From: Roseovarius tolerans
GTDB taxonomy: Bacteria > Pseudomonadota > Alphaproteobacteria > Rhodobacterales > Rhodobacteraceae
Direction: 5' to 3'
Assembly: GCF_900109855.1 (NCBI RefSeq)
Contig: NZ_FOBO01000018.1
Coordinates: 1-64,000, forward strand
DNA length: 64,000 nt
Under the pieces are notes generated by a model. It worked only from the letters and a program-made list of their open reading frames with translations, searched no databases and was not told the origin of the DNA. Within the stretch, counting starts at the first letter, position 1, and each line of letters begins with the position of its first letter. Position numbers and translations under genes: made by a program. Below are positions 56,561 to 64,000 of this stretch, piece after piece.

Positions 56561-57562
56561 TCAAAGCGCCGCGAGCGCCTCGACCAGCTTGCCCGACCCG
56601 AACCGATACGGGTCGGTCGCAGGCAGGCCCATCTCACTCTCGACCTTGTCCAGACAGGCACGCGCCTCGGCCTCTTTCATGTGCTGCGTGTTGACCGACA
56701 CGCCGACCACCTGACAGGCCGGATTGGCGACCTGCGCCAGCGGCAGCACGGTGTCGCGCAACTGCTCCAGCGAGGGCAACTTGTATCCAGGCAAGCCACG
56801 CATATGAGCCCGTGTCGGCTCATGGCTGAGGATCAGCGCGTCGGGCTGTCCGCCATGGATCAGCGCCATGGTCACCCCGGAGAAGGACACGTGAAAGAGG
56901 CTGCCCTGCCCCTCGATCAGGTCCCAGTGATCGGGGTCATTGTCGGGCGTAAGCCATTCCACCGACCCGGCCATGAAATCGGCGACCACGGCGTCGAGCG
57001 GCACGCCGTCGCCGGTGATCAGGATGCCAGTCTGCCCGGTGGCGCGGAACGTCGCCTTCATGCCGCGTGCCTGCATCTCGCGTTCAATCGCCATTGCGGT
57101 ATACATCTTGCCGACCGAGCAATCGGTGCCCACGGCCAGACAGCGCTTGCCGCGCCGCTTCACCCCGTCGGCTATCGGATATTTCACCGAAGGCACCCGC
57201 ACATCGTGCAGCGTGCGTCCGGTCGCCTCGGCCACGGCCTTGAGATCGGGTTCGTCGCGCAGCAGATTGTGCAGCCCGGAGGCGAGATCGAACCCCTCCT
57301 CCAATGCTGCCACCAGCACCTTCTTCCATTCCTGGCTGATGATGCCGCCGCGATTGGCCACGCCGATGACGACGGTCTTGACGCCCGCGGCTTTCGCCTC
57401 CTCCAGCGTCATGTCGGGCAGACCCAGATCGGCCCCGCAGCCAGGCAGGCGAAACTGGCCCAGTGCATTCTCGGGGCGCCAGTCGCGGATACCGATGGCC
57501 ACCTTGGCGGCCAGCATGTCGGGCGCATCGCCCAGGAACAACAGATAGGGGGTCTCGATCAT
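56561..57562 (-). CDS. dgcN: D-glutamate N-acetyltransferase DgcN (DUF1611 family)
   Basis: A 333-residue protein of the former DUF1611. The P-loop-like AVGTDCSVGKMYTAMAIEREM lies mid-protein, preceded by a Rossmann-like N-terminal part (VIGVANRGGIIS) and followed by IEGQGSLFHVSFSGVTMALIHGGQPDALILSHEP. Members were shown in marine bacteria to acetylate D-glutamate as the first step of D-Glu catabolism, with DgcA next. GGAG lies 8 bases before the ATG. It heads dgcN-dgcA-dat and is divergent from mcl. Confidence 0.9.
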   Translation of the reverse strand: MIETPYLLFLGDAPDMLAAKVAIGIRDWRPENALGQFRLPGCGADLGLPDMTLEEAKAAGVKTVVIGVANRGGIISQEWKKVLVAALEEGFDLASGLHNLLRDEPDLKAVAEATGRTLHDVRVPSVKYPIADGVKRRGKRCLAVGTDCSVGKMYTAMAIEREMQARGMKATFRATGQTGILITGDGVPLDAVVADFMAGSVEWLTPDNDPDHWDLIEGQGSLFHVSFSGVTMALIHGGQPDALILSHEPTRAHMRGLPGYKLPSLEQLRDTVLPLAQVANPACQVVGVSVNTQHMKEAEARACLDKVESEMGLPATDPYRFGSGKLVEALAAL

Positions 57563-57595
57563 TGCAGATGCTCCAAGCGTTCGGAATTCAGGGGA

Positions 57596-57641
57596 ATTTC
57601 GTACGATTCAAACGCGATTTCATACGTATTTCAATGTGAAA
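57596..57641. promoter_or_regulatory. Cluster of repeats and palindromes in the dgcN/mcl promoter region
   Basis: ATTTCGTACG (57596-57605) and ATTTCATACG (57617-57626) are direct repeats 21 bases apart, two helical turns. Within them TCGTACGA and ATACGTAT are palindromes, and TTTCA-ATG-TGAAA (57629-57641) is an inverted repeat. A third related ATTTCATACC lies at 57761-57770 before mcl. The arrangement suggests an operator for the dgc operon, mcl or both. No regulator gene is adjacent. Confidence 0.5.
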
Positions 57642-57820
57642 GGCAAAAATATCGCATGATCCTGTCGCGAATAGGCGAACGGCTCGAATTTTCTGCAATT
57701 CATGCTCATACATTGCCGGTGTAACCCGCGACGGAAAAGCCGCTTGCAGAGTGGTGCGCAATTTCATACCCAAAGCCGCGATGTTCACGCAATTTCCTTA
57801 ACCAACGGAGCGACCCAAAG

Positions 57821-58780
57821 ATGAGCTTTCGCCTGCAACCGCCGCCCCCCGCTCGCCCCAACCGCTGTCAGCTGTTCGGCCCCGGCTCCAACACCAAGCT
57901 GTTCGAGAAAATGGCAGCGAGTGCTGCGGATGTGATCAATATCGACCTAGAGGATTCGGCGGCGCCCACCGACAAGGACGTGGCGCGCAAGAACACGATC
58001 GAGGCGATCAACAGCGTAGACTGGGGCAAGAAAACCCTCTCGGTGCGCATCAATAGTCTCGACTCGCCGTTCTGGTATCGCGATGTGGTTGATCTATTGG
58101 AGCAGGCCAGTGACCGACTCGATCAGATCATGATCCCCAAGGTGGGTTGCGGCGAGGATATCTATGCCGTCGATGCGCTTGTTACCGCGATCGAGGCCGC
58201 CAAGGGGCGCAAAAAGCGCATCGGTTTCGAGGTGATCATCGAATCCGCTGCGGGCATCGCCCATGTCGAGGCGATCGCCGCCGCCAGTCCCCGCATGCAG
58301 GCGATGAGCCTTGGTGCCGCCGATTTCGCGGCCTCTATGGGCATGTCCACCACTGGTATCGGCGGTACGCAAGAAAACTACTACATGCTGCATGAGGGCG
58401 CGAAATACTGGTCTGATCCTTGGCATTGGGCACAGACCGCAATTGTCGCCGCCTGCCGCACGCATGGCCTCTTGCCGGTCGACGGCCCGTTCGGGGATTT
58501 CTCGGATGACGAGGGCTTTCGTGCGCAGTCGCGCCGGTCGGCCACGCTTGGCATGGTCGGCAAATGGGCGATCCATCCCAAGCAGATCGCGCTCGCCAAC
58601 GAGATCTTCACCCCGTCCGACGCGGCGGTCGCGGAAGCGCGGGAGATTCTTCAGGCGATGGAAGAGGCCACCGCACGCGGCGAGGGGGCCACGACCTACA
58701 AGGGCCGTCTCGTCGATATCGCCTCGATCAAGCAGGCCGAGGTGATCGTCAAACAGGCCGAAATGATCGCGGCACAGTAA
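57821..58780 (+). CDS. mcl: L-malyl-CoA / beta-methylmalyl-CoA lyase
   Basis: A 319-residue member of the CitE-like superfamily. RCQLFGPGSNTKLFEKMA, VINIDLEDSAAP with Mg-binding acids, SVRIN with the CoA-contacting Arg, MIPKV, FEVIIESAAGI and WAIHPKQI follow in family order. It splits malyl-CoA and beta-methylmalyl-CoA to acetyl- or propionyl-CoA and glyoxylate, central to the ethylmalonyl-CoA pathway of acetate assimilation. It is divergent from dgcN across 258 bases and convergent with the ABC transporter. Confidence 0.94.
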   Translation: MSFRLQPPPPARPNRCQLFGPGSNTKLFEKMAASAADVINIDLEDSAAPTDKDVARKNTIEAINSVDWGKKTLSVRINSLDSPFWYRDVVDLLEQASDRLDQIMIPKVGCGEDIYAVDALVTAIEAAKGRKKRIGFEVIIESAAGIAHVEAIAAASPRMQAMSLGAADFAASMGMSTTGIGGTQENYYMLHEGAKYWSDPWHWAQTAIVAACRTHGLLPVDGPFGDFSDDEGFRAQSRRSATLGMVGKWAIHPKQIALANEIFTPSDAAVAEAREILQAMEEATARGEGATTYKGRLVDIASIKQAEVIVKQAEMIAAQ

Positions 58781-58810
58781 CCTGGAACGGGGCGGTCAAC
58801 GCCGCCCCAT

Positions 58811-60898
58811 TCACTCCGCCGCGATCTTGATCACCGGTTCCATACGGTCGAGCATCTCTTGGGACAGGTGGCATTTGACCTGATGGCCGGGGGCGAGGTC
58901 GCGCACCGGGGGCACCTCTTTTTCGCAGAGCCCGTTCGGCACCTCGGATTTCCAGCGGCAGCGCGTCTGGAACGGGCAACCGGGCGGCGGGTTCATCGCC
59001 GAAGGCACATCCCCCTCAAGCACGATATGGCGTTTTTTGACACTGGTATCGGCGATTGGCACCGCCGACAGCAGCGCCTCGGTATAGGGGTGATAGGGCG
59101 GCGAGAAGACCTGATCGGTGGTGCCGAGTTCAACCACATGGCCGAGATACATCACCATCACACGGTCGCTGAGATAGCGCACGATGGAAAGATCGTGTGA
59201 GATGAAGAGAAGCGTCGTCTTCTGCTTGCGCTGGATCTCCATCAGGAGATCTGTCACCGCCGCCTGCACACTCACATCGAGCGCCGAGACGGGCTCATCC
59301 GCCACCACGATCCGGGCGCCGCCGGCGAAGGCACGGGCGATGCCGACGCGCTGTTTCTGACCACCAGAGAGCTGCCGGGGCATGCGGTCGGCGAACTCGC
59401 GTGGCAATTTCACCAGATCGAGCAGGCGCAGCATCTCGTCTCGGCGTTCCTGATCCGTGGCACCGATGCCGAACACCTCGAGCGCGCGGATGATTTGGCG
59501 GCCCACGGTCATCGACGGGTTGAGCGTGTCAAACGGATTCTGGAACACCATCTGCACATCGGCCACGGTCTGCGTGTCGCGCTTTTCGATGGGGATGTCT
59601 TCGATATTGCGGTTGTCGAGCAGGATCTGCCCCTCGGTCGCCGTTTCCAGCCCCATCAGTACCTTGGCGAAGGTGGATTTGCCGCAGCCCGACTCGCCGA
59701 CAATGGCCAGCGTCTCGCTCTCGCGCGCCTCGAAACTCAGCGTCTCGTTTGCCTTCACCACCTTCTTCGCGCCACCACCGCCGAAGAGCGCGTTGGCCGC
59801 GACCTCGTAATATTTCTTGAGCTTGTCCATCTTGAGCACGACCTGGCCCGGCTTGCCCGCCTCGTGCTGCGCCATCGCCTCGACGGGGGCGTTCCAATCG
59901 ATGTCGCGGTAGCGCAGGCAGCGGGTCAAATGGCGGTCGTCTCCCTCGATCACTGCCATGGGAATCTCACCGGCATCGCATTGGCCACTCTGGAAATAGT
60001 CGCAGCGCGGCCCGAAATTGCAACCGTTGGGGCGTTCATGCGGCAGGGGGAAGTTGCCGGGAATGGCCTTGAGCGGACGGCTGTTCTTGTTCGCGCCGGG
60101 CAGCGGGATCGAGCGAAAGAGCGCCTGCGTGTAGGGGTGCTGCATCTTGTCGAATACGTCCTTGATGCTGCCGGTCTCGACCGCCTCGCCGGAATACATC
60201 ACGCAGATCCGGTCGCAGGTTTCCAGCACGAGGCCGAGATTGTGGCTGATGAACAGCATCGAGGTGCCGTATTTGCGCCCCAGATCCTTGACCAGCTCCA
60301 CCACAGCTGCCTCGACCGTCACGTCGAGCGCGGTGGTGGGCTCGTCGAGAATGAGCAGCGACGGTTTCGACATCAGCGCCATGGCGATGACGATGCGCTG
60401 CTGTTGGCCCCCCGAGAGCTGATGCGGATAGCTTTTCATGATGCGGTCGGGATCGGGCAGCTTGACGTCGTTCACCACTTCCAGCGCACGCGCCCAGGCG
60501 TCTTTCTCGGAGATGCCTTCGTGGATCATCGGCACTTCGATCAACTGACGGCCCACCTTCATGGCGGGGTTCAGCGACGCCATCGGCTCCTGATAAATCA
60601 TCGCGATCTCGTTGCCGCGAATGTGGCGCAGCTCCGCCGCGCTCATCTTGCTCAGGTCCTGATCCTTGAAGCGGACCGAGCCGCCAACGATCCGGCCATT
60701 CACCCCCAGATCCTGCATCACGCCCAAGGCCACGGTGGATTTGCCGCAGCCGGATTCGCCAACGAGCCCCACGGCCTCGCCCGGCTGCACGGCGACGGAA
60801 AAATCCATCACCGCCGGGATTTCTCGCAACCGGGTGAAGAAGGAAATCGACAGGTTCTCGATCTCTAGGATCGGTCCGTCATAGTCTGGCTTGGCCAT
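58811..60898 (-). CDS. Peptide-type ABC importer, fused double ATPase (DppD-DppF)
   Basis: A 695-residue fusion of two ABC ATPases. Each half has Walker A GESGCGKST, signatures LSGGQQQR and LSGGQKQR, and Walker B ILDEPTTALD and VADEPVSALD. Each is followed by the peptide-transporter Cys-rich tail (NGCNFGPRCDYFQSGQC; GCPFQTRCRW). It powers the two permeases encoded upstream. ATG 60898 is chosen because AAGGAG lies 6 bases upstream; the longer frame to 61729 is antisense-like shadow over the permease. No substrate-binding protein gene is present. Confidence 0.93.
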   Translation of the reverse strand: MAKPDYDGPILEIENLSISFFTRLREIPAVMDFSVAVQPGEAVGLVGESGCGKSTVALGVMQDLGVNGRIVGGSVRFKDQDLSKMSAAELRHIRGNEIAMIYQEPMASLNPAMKVGRQLIEVPMIHEGISEKDAWARALEVVNDVKLPDPDRIMKSYPHQLSGGQQQRIVIAMALMSKPSLLILDEPTTALDVTVEAAVVELVKDLGRKYGTSMLFISHNLGLVLETCDRICVMYSGEAVETGSIKDVFDKMQHPYTQALFRSIPLPGANKNSRPLKAIPGNFPLPHERPNGCNFGPRCDYFQSGQCDAGEIPMAVIEGDDRHLTRCLRYRDIDWNAPVEAMAQHEAGKPGQVVLKMDKLKKYYEVAANALFGGGGAKKVVKANETLSFEARESETLAIVGESGCGKSTFAKVLMGLETATEGQILLDNRNIEDIPIEKRDTQTVADVQMVFQNPFDTLNPSMTVGRQIIRALEVFGIGATDQERRDEMLRLLDLVKLPREFADRMPRQLSGGQKQRVGIARAFAGGARIVVADEPVSALDVSVQAAVTDLLMEIQRKQKTTLLFISHDLSIVRYLSDRVMVMYLGHVVELGTTDQVFSPPYHPYTEALLSAVPIADTSVKKRHIVLEGDVPSAMNPPPGCPFQTRCRWKSEVPNGLCEKEVPPVRDLAPGHQVKCHLSQEMLDRMEPVIKIAAE

Positions 60899-60907
60899 GT
60901 CCATCTC

Positions 60908-60927
60908 CTTCATCTTTCCATAAATAC
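60908..60927 (-). repeat. Short repeated leader element, copy 3
   Basis: On the minus strand GTATTTATGGAAAGATGAAG, between the permease stop and the ATPase start. The ribosome site AAGGAG (60905-60910) is formed by its 3' end. Its internal ATG is in frame with the ATPase gene. Confidence 0.6.
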
Positions 60928-62112
60928 TCAATCCCGCAGGCTTTCTTCGCGCAGGCCGTCGGCCAGCAGGTTGAGCCCCAGAACGAGGCTCAAGAGCGCG
61001 AAGGCAGGCGGCAGGGCCGGGTGGAGGTAGAGCGACAAGAGCTTGCGCCCCTCGTTGATCGTGCTGCCCCAGTCCGGGCTCTCGGGGCTGAGGCCGAGGC
61101 CAAAGAATCCGAGCGTGCCGAGCAGGATCGTCGTGTATCCGATGCGCAGGCAGAAATCGACCAAGAGCGGCCCGCGAACGTTGGGCAGGATTTCCCACAG
61201 CATGATATACCACGGCCCCTCGCCACGGGTTTGCGCGGCGGCGACATAGTCGCGGGTCTTGATGTCCATGGTGAGGCCGCGCACGATGCGGAACACGGTG
61301 GGCGAGTTGACAAAGACCACCGCCACGAAGACCACCAGAAGGTTGGGCGGAAAGCTCACCAGGCCCAGCGGGTCGGCATTCCACGCGATCCCCGCATAGA
61401 GCCACAGCCCCACCACCAGTGTCACCCCGACATAGAGGTTGCGCGTCGCGGGCTGCGTGTGAAAGCGCGAGTTCCACAACAACACGAGGAAGATGATGGG
61501 AAAGATGAAGAGCACGGCGGCCATGTAGACCGGAATGCCGGTCAGCACGATCTCGGGCGTGACCAGCAGGTAGAAGAGCAGGATCACCGGGAAGGCGAGG
61601 ATAAGATTGGCGAGGAAGGACAGGAATGTATCGAGCCGCCCGCCGTAATAGCCTGCTGGCAGGCCAAGCGTGATGCCCACCATGAAGGCAAAGAGGCTGG
61701 CGAAGGGGGCGATCTTGATCACCTCCCACGCGCCAACAACCATGCGGCTGAACACGTCGCGCCCGAGATTGTCGCCACCCAGCAGGTAATAGGGGTAGGC
61801 ACCCTCGGCCACCTCGCCCATCAGCTTGGTATAGGGTGTCCCGGGCCCCTTGTTCTTCATTGAGGCTGATTGGTCGAGCACGTCATGCGTGGTGATGAGA
61901 TCAAAAGCGCCACCGAAAACTCCGGTGAACACCCAGAACATCACCAGCGCGAAACCGACCATGCCGATGGGACTGTCAAAAAGCTTGCCATAGAGCCCGA
62001 GCCGCCGCTTGAAGGTGATCGACAGGGCGAAGGTGGCGATGATGGCAATCCAGACGGGAGTGAACTGTCCCAGTGTCCGCAGGATGATCTCGCCCCAGCT
62101 TAGTGCGTCCAT
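60928..62112 (-). CDS. Peptide-type ABC transporter permease (DppC-like)
   Basis: A 394-residue inner-membrane permease with about 7 hydrophobic segments. DNLGRDVFSRMVVGAWEVIKIA near residue 120 is the typical DppC entry motif, and the EAA loop around RDYVAAAQTRGEGPWYIMLWEILPN contacts the ATPase. It is longer than usual DppC, with an extra hydrophobic insertion (PVYMAAVLFIFPIIFLVLLW to about 245). It lies 15 bases from the partner permease and 29 from the ATPase, in one operon. Confidence 0.92.
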   Translation of the reverse strand: MDALSWGEIILRTLGQFTPVWIAIIATFALSITFKRRLGLYGKLFDSPIGMVGFALVMFWVFTGVFGGAFDLITTHDVLDQSASMKNKGPGTPYTKLMGEVAEGAYPYYLLGGDNLGRDVFSRMVVGAWEVIKIAPFASLFAFMVGITLGLPAGYYGGRLDTFLSFLANLILAFPVILLFYLLVTPEIVLTGIPVYMAAVLFIFPIIFLVLLWNSRFHTQPATRNLYVGVTLVVGLWLYAGIAWNADPLGLVSFPPNLLVVFVAVVFVNSPTVFRIVRGLTMDIKTRDYVAAAQTRGEGPWYIMLWEILPNVRGPLLVDFCLRIGYTTILLGTLGFFGLGLSPESPDWGSTINEGRKLLSLYLHPALPPAFALLSLVLGLNLLADGLREESLRD

Positions 62113-62127
62113 GGTTCGGCCCTTCCG

Positions 62128-63174
62128 TTAGGTGACGCTGATGCGTGGATTGAGATAGACATAACCGATATCCGAGATGAGCTGCGTCACCAGGACGACG
62201 ACGACCGACACCACCGACACCGCGAGCAGCAGTTCGATGTCGTTGTTGCTTGCCGCCTGAACGAGTGTCCAGCCGAAGCCCTTGTAGTTGAACAGCGTCT
62301 CGACGATCACCACGCCATTCAGCAGCCACGGGAATTGCAGCATGATGACGGTGAAGGGCGCGATCAGCGCGTTGCGCAGTGCGTGTTTCATGACGATATT
62401 GGGGAAGCTCACCCCTTTGAGCCGCGCGGTGCGGATATATTGCGCGGTCATCACCTCGGCCATCGAGGCGCGGGTCATTCGTGCGATGTATCCCATCCCG
62501 TAGAGCGCGATGGTCAGCACCGGCAGAAAGAAATTCTCGAAGGTCGGGTTTTCCATCGCGCTCGTTGCCGTGCCCTTGAACCATTTCAGGCCCACGGCGG
62601 TGCTGGCGAAGACCGCGATGAACAGCACCCCCGAGACATATTCAGGTGTCGCCGTGGTGGTGATCGCCAAGGTCGACAGCGTCCGGTCGGTGCGCGAGCC
62701 CTCGCGCATCCCCGCCATGACGCCGAGGATCAGCGCCGAGGGCACCATCAACAGCATCACCCAGAACATCAGCCGCCCGGTCAGAGCCAGCTTTTCACCG
62801 ATGATCTCACCCACATCCTTTTTGAACACGGTGGAATAGCCCCAGTCGCCTTGCAGGATGCCGCAGAAACGCGGGGTGTCTTTGGGGGGTGTGCCGGGCT
62901 CAATGCAGCGTCCGCGCAGGGTGCCGTCCTCGGCTTGGGTGGTCCAGCCGGGCAGCGCGCCCATCCATTGGCCGTATTTGACCGGCAGAGGTTCCAGATA
63001 TCCGTTGCGCCCGAGATAGCTGGCAACCTCTTCATCCGTCATGCGGAAATTGCCCTGCGTCTTGGCCAGCTTTTCGAGATTGGGATAGAGATTCGTCAGG
63101 AAAAAGACGACAAACGTCAGGCATAACGCAGTCAGGATCATAACCCCGAGCCTGCGCAGGATGAACATGGACAT
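62128..63174 (-). CDS. Peptide-type ABC transporter permease (DppB-like)
   Basis: A 348-residue inner-membrane permease. The N-terminal FILRRLGVMILTALCLTFVVFFL is the standard DppB first helix; a large periplasmic loop (about 35-135) follows, longer than usual, then five helices with the EAA loop TARLKGVSFPNIVMKHALRNALI. It is first in the operon permease-permease-ATPase. A 127-base gap with the ald terminator lies upstream, which leaves room for its own promoter. Confidence 0.93.
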   Translation of the reverse strand: MSMFILRRLGVMILTALCLTFVVFFLTNLYPNLEKLAKTQGNFRMTDEEVASYLGRNGYLEPLPVKYGQWMGALPGWTTQAEDGTLRGRCIEPGTPPKDTPRFCGILQGDWGYSTVFKKDVGEIIGEKLALTGRLMFWVMLLMVPSALILGVMAGMREGSRTDRTLSTLAITTTATPEYVSGVLFIAVFASTAVGLKWFKGTATSAMENPTFENFFLPVLTIALYGMGYIARMTRASMAEVMTAQYIRTARLKGVSFPNIVMKHALRNALIAPFTVIMLQFPWLLNGVVIVETLFNYKGFGWTLVQAASNNDIELLLAVSVVSVVVVLVTQLISDIGYVYLNPRISVT

Positions 63175-63263
63175 TTAGCGCCCCCTGTTGGCGTTTTTCC
63201 AGAAACGCTAGTCTACAGGGCGCGGCCGGTCCAGCATCATTTGCGACATCGATAGTCTATTTG

Positions 63264-63291
63264 CGTCACCGGCCCGGATGGGCCGGTGACG
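63264..63291 (-). terminator. Hairpin terminator after ald
   Basis: CGTCACCGGCCC (63264-63275) pairs perfectly with GGGCCGGTGACG (63280-63291) around a GGAT loop, a 12-base stem 10 bases past the ald stop codon. The following minus-strand bases (CAAATAG) give only a weak T tract, so termination may be partial. Confidence 0.65.
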
Positions 63292-63301
63292 CGGATGACG
63301 A

Positions 63302-64000
63302 TCAGAGCAGCGATTCGGGATGCACGCTTTCGATCCCGAGCGCCTCGCCCACGGCGGCGTAGGTGAGTTGTCCGGCATGCACGTTCAGGCCGTTTAGGAG
63401 GTGCCGGTCCTCGGCGCAGGCCTGTTTCCAACCCTTGTCGGCGAGCGCCAGCATGAAGGGCATCGTCGCGTTGCCAAGCGCGAGCGTCGAGGTGCGCGCC
63501 ACGGCACCGGGCATGTTGGCGACGCAGTAATGCATGATCCCGTCCACCTCGTAGATCGGATCCTGATGGGTGGTCGCCTTCGAGGTCTCAAAGCAGCCGC
63601 CCTGATCGATCGCCACGTCCACGAGCACAGCACCTGGCTTCATCATTCCGAACTGATCACGGCGCACCAGCTTGGGCGCGGCGGCCCCGGGGATGAGCAC
63701 AGCGCCGATCACCATATCGGCGAGTGGTAGCAATTCTTCCAGCAGACCGGCCGAGGAATAACCGGTCTTGAATGTGCCGCCGAACACGTCGTCGAGATAG
63801 CGCAGACGCGGCAGCGACCGGTCGAGAACGGTCACATCCGCGCCCATGCCCGCTGCGATCCTGGCCGCGTGGGTGCCGACAACGCCGCCGCCGATCACGA
63901 TGACGCGGGCCGGGCCCACCCCGGGTACGCCGCCCATCAGCACACCGCGCCCGCCATTGGCCTTTTGCAGGGTCCAGGCGCCCACCTGCGGGGCGAGACG
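63302..64000 (-). CDS. ald: Alanine dehydrogenase, C-terminal part
   Basis: The last 232 residues; the 5' part lies beyond the window, and the frame stays open to the edge. VIVIGGGVVGTHAARIAAGMGADVTVLDRS is the NAD-binding loop, VIGAVLIPGAAAPKLV and VDVAIDQGGCFETSKATTHQDP are characteristic of alanine dehydrogenase, and MPGAVARTSTLALGNATMPF ends the domain. It deaminates L-alanine to pyruvate. A hairpin follows, then the peptide ABC transporter on the same strand. Confidence 0.95.
   Translation of the reverse strand, partial: RLAPQVGAWTLQKANGGRGVLMGGVPGVGPARVIVIGGGVVGTHAARIAAGMGADVTVLDRSLPRLRYLDDVFGGTFKTGYSSAGLLEELLPLADMVIGAVLIPGAAAPKLVRRDQFGMMKPGAVLVDVAIDQGGCFETSKATTHQDPIYEVDGIMHYCVANMPGAVARTSTLALGNATMPFMLALADKGWKQACAEDRHLLNGLNVHAGQLTYAAVGEALGIESVHPESLL

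Noticed and set aside
59495..60868. 457-codon plus-strand frame opposite the double ATPase
   Set aside because: Its product is low-complexity His/Arg-rich shadow sequence, while the other strand carries two complete ABC ATPase domains.
60899..61729. N-terminal extension of the double ATPase frame
   Set aside because: It overlaps the conserved DppC-like permease on the same strand in another frame, and AAGGAG before 60898 fixes the start.
1..64000. CRISPR arrays, rRNA operons, prophage or integron structures
   Set aside because: No regularly spaced repeats, rRNA signatures or phage gene modules were seen in any gap or gene run.

Overview
The window is a gene-dense, high-GC chromosomal segment of a marine alphaproteobacterium of the Rhodobacteraceae (Roseobacter group). 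The evidence is gene order and protein type: maf-aroE-coaE-dnaQ next to rho-mnmE-mnmG-rsmG-parA-parB, two perfect parS palindromes inside mnmG and rsmG, a CtrA-type site, an L-malyl-CoA lyase, and small exported proteins typical of this family. No rRNA, tRNA, CRISPR or prophage was seen. The only mobile DNA is the right end of an IS3-type element at the left edge, which cuts a NYN-nuclease-like gene.

Layout. (1) 1-2.2 kb: IS end, truncated NYN gene, MFS transporter. (2) 2.2-8.3 kb: Smr protein, lytic transglycosylase MltA and a Tim44-like protein (minus strand), FxsA and SecB (plus), then dnaQ, coaE, aroE and maf (minus). (3) 8.3-8.9 kb: an AT-rich gene-free stretch with a perfect DnaA box and a TTAA-N7-TTAA CtrA site, proposed here as the chromosome origin. 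(4) 8.9-15.7 kb: rho, mnmE, mnmG, rsmG, parA, parB with two parS sites. (5) 15.7-25 kb: rph-rdgB-hemW, hrcA-grpE, mutS, maeB. (6) 25-32 kb: ribokinase-type kinase, exported MsrA, class IV aminotransferase, thiopurine methyltransferase, sulfotransferase-like protein, argG, ilvA. (7) 32-38.5 kb: Hpt protein divergent from a receiver-PP2C phosphatase, two Nudix enzymes, Hsp33, CCA-adding enzyme, RNA methyltransferase. (8) 38.5-50 kb: two L,D-transpeptidases around a CAP-domain lipoprotein, ferrochelatase, ComF, glutaredoxin plus nitrilase, MarR, UbiG, proline iminopeptidase, ZapE, an orphan ABC ATPase, a zf-CHCC protein and a thioredoxin-fold protein. (9) 50-64 kb: polA, a branched-chain aminotransferase, a D-amino-acid cluster (dgcN-dgcA-dat) divergent from malyl-CoA lyase, a peptide-type ABC transporter, and the 3' part of alanine dehydrogenase.

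How the genes work together. The centre is a replication and segregation hub: candidate oriC, ParA/ParB and parS within about 6 kb. Around 53-57.5 kb, DgcN and DgcA would convert D-glutamate to N-acetyl-L-glutamate, and the neighbouring class IV aminotransferase could feed D-glutamate from other D-amino acids. A peptide ABC importer and alanine dehydrogenase follow, so the right end looks like uptake and use of amino acids or peptides. Most of the window is conserved core genome. The least explained items are a short repeated element that supplies a translation-initiation region to three unrelated genes, an 11-bp triple repeat before the MFS gene, palindromes in the dgcN/mcl promoter, and the aminotransferase/sulfotransferase pair.
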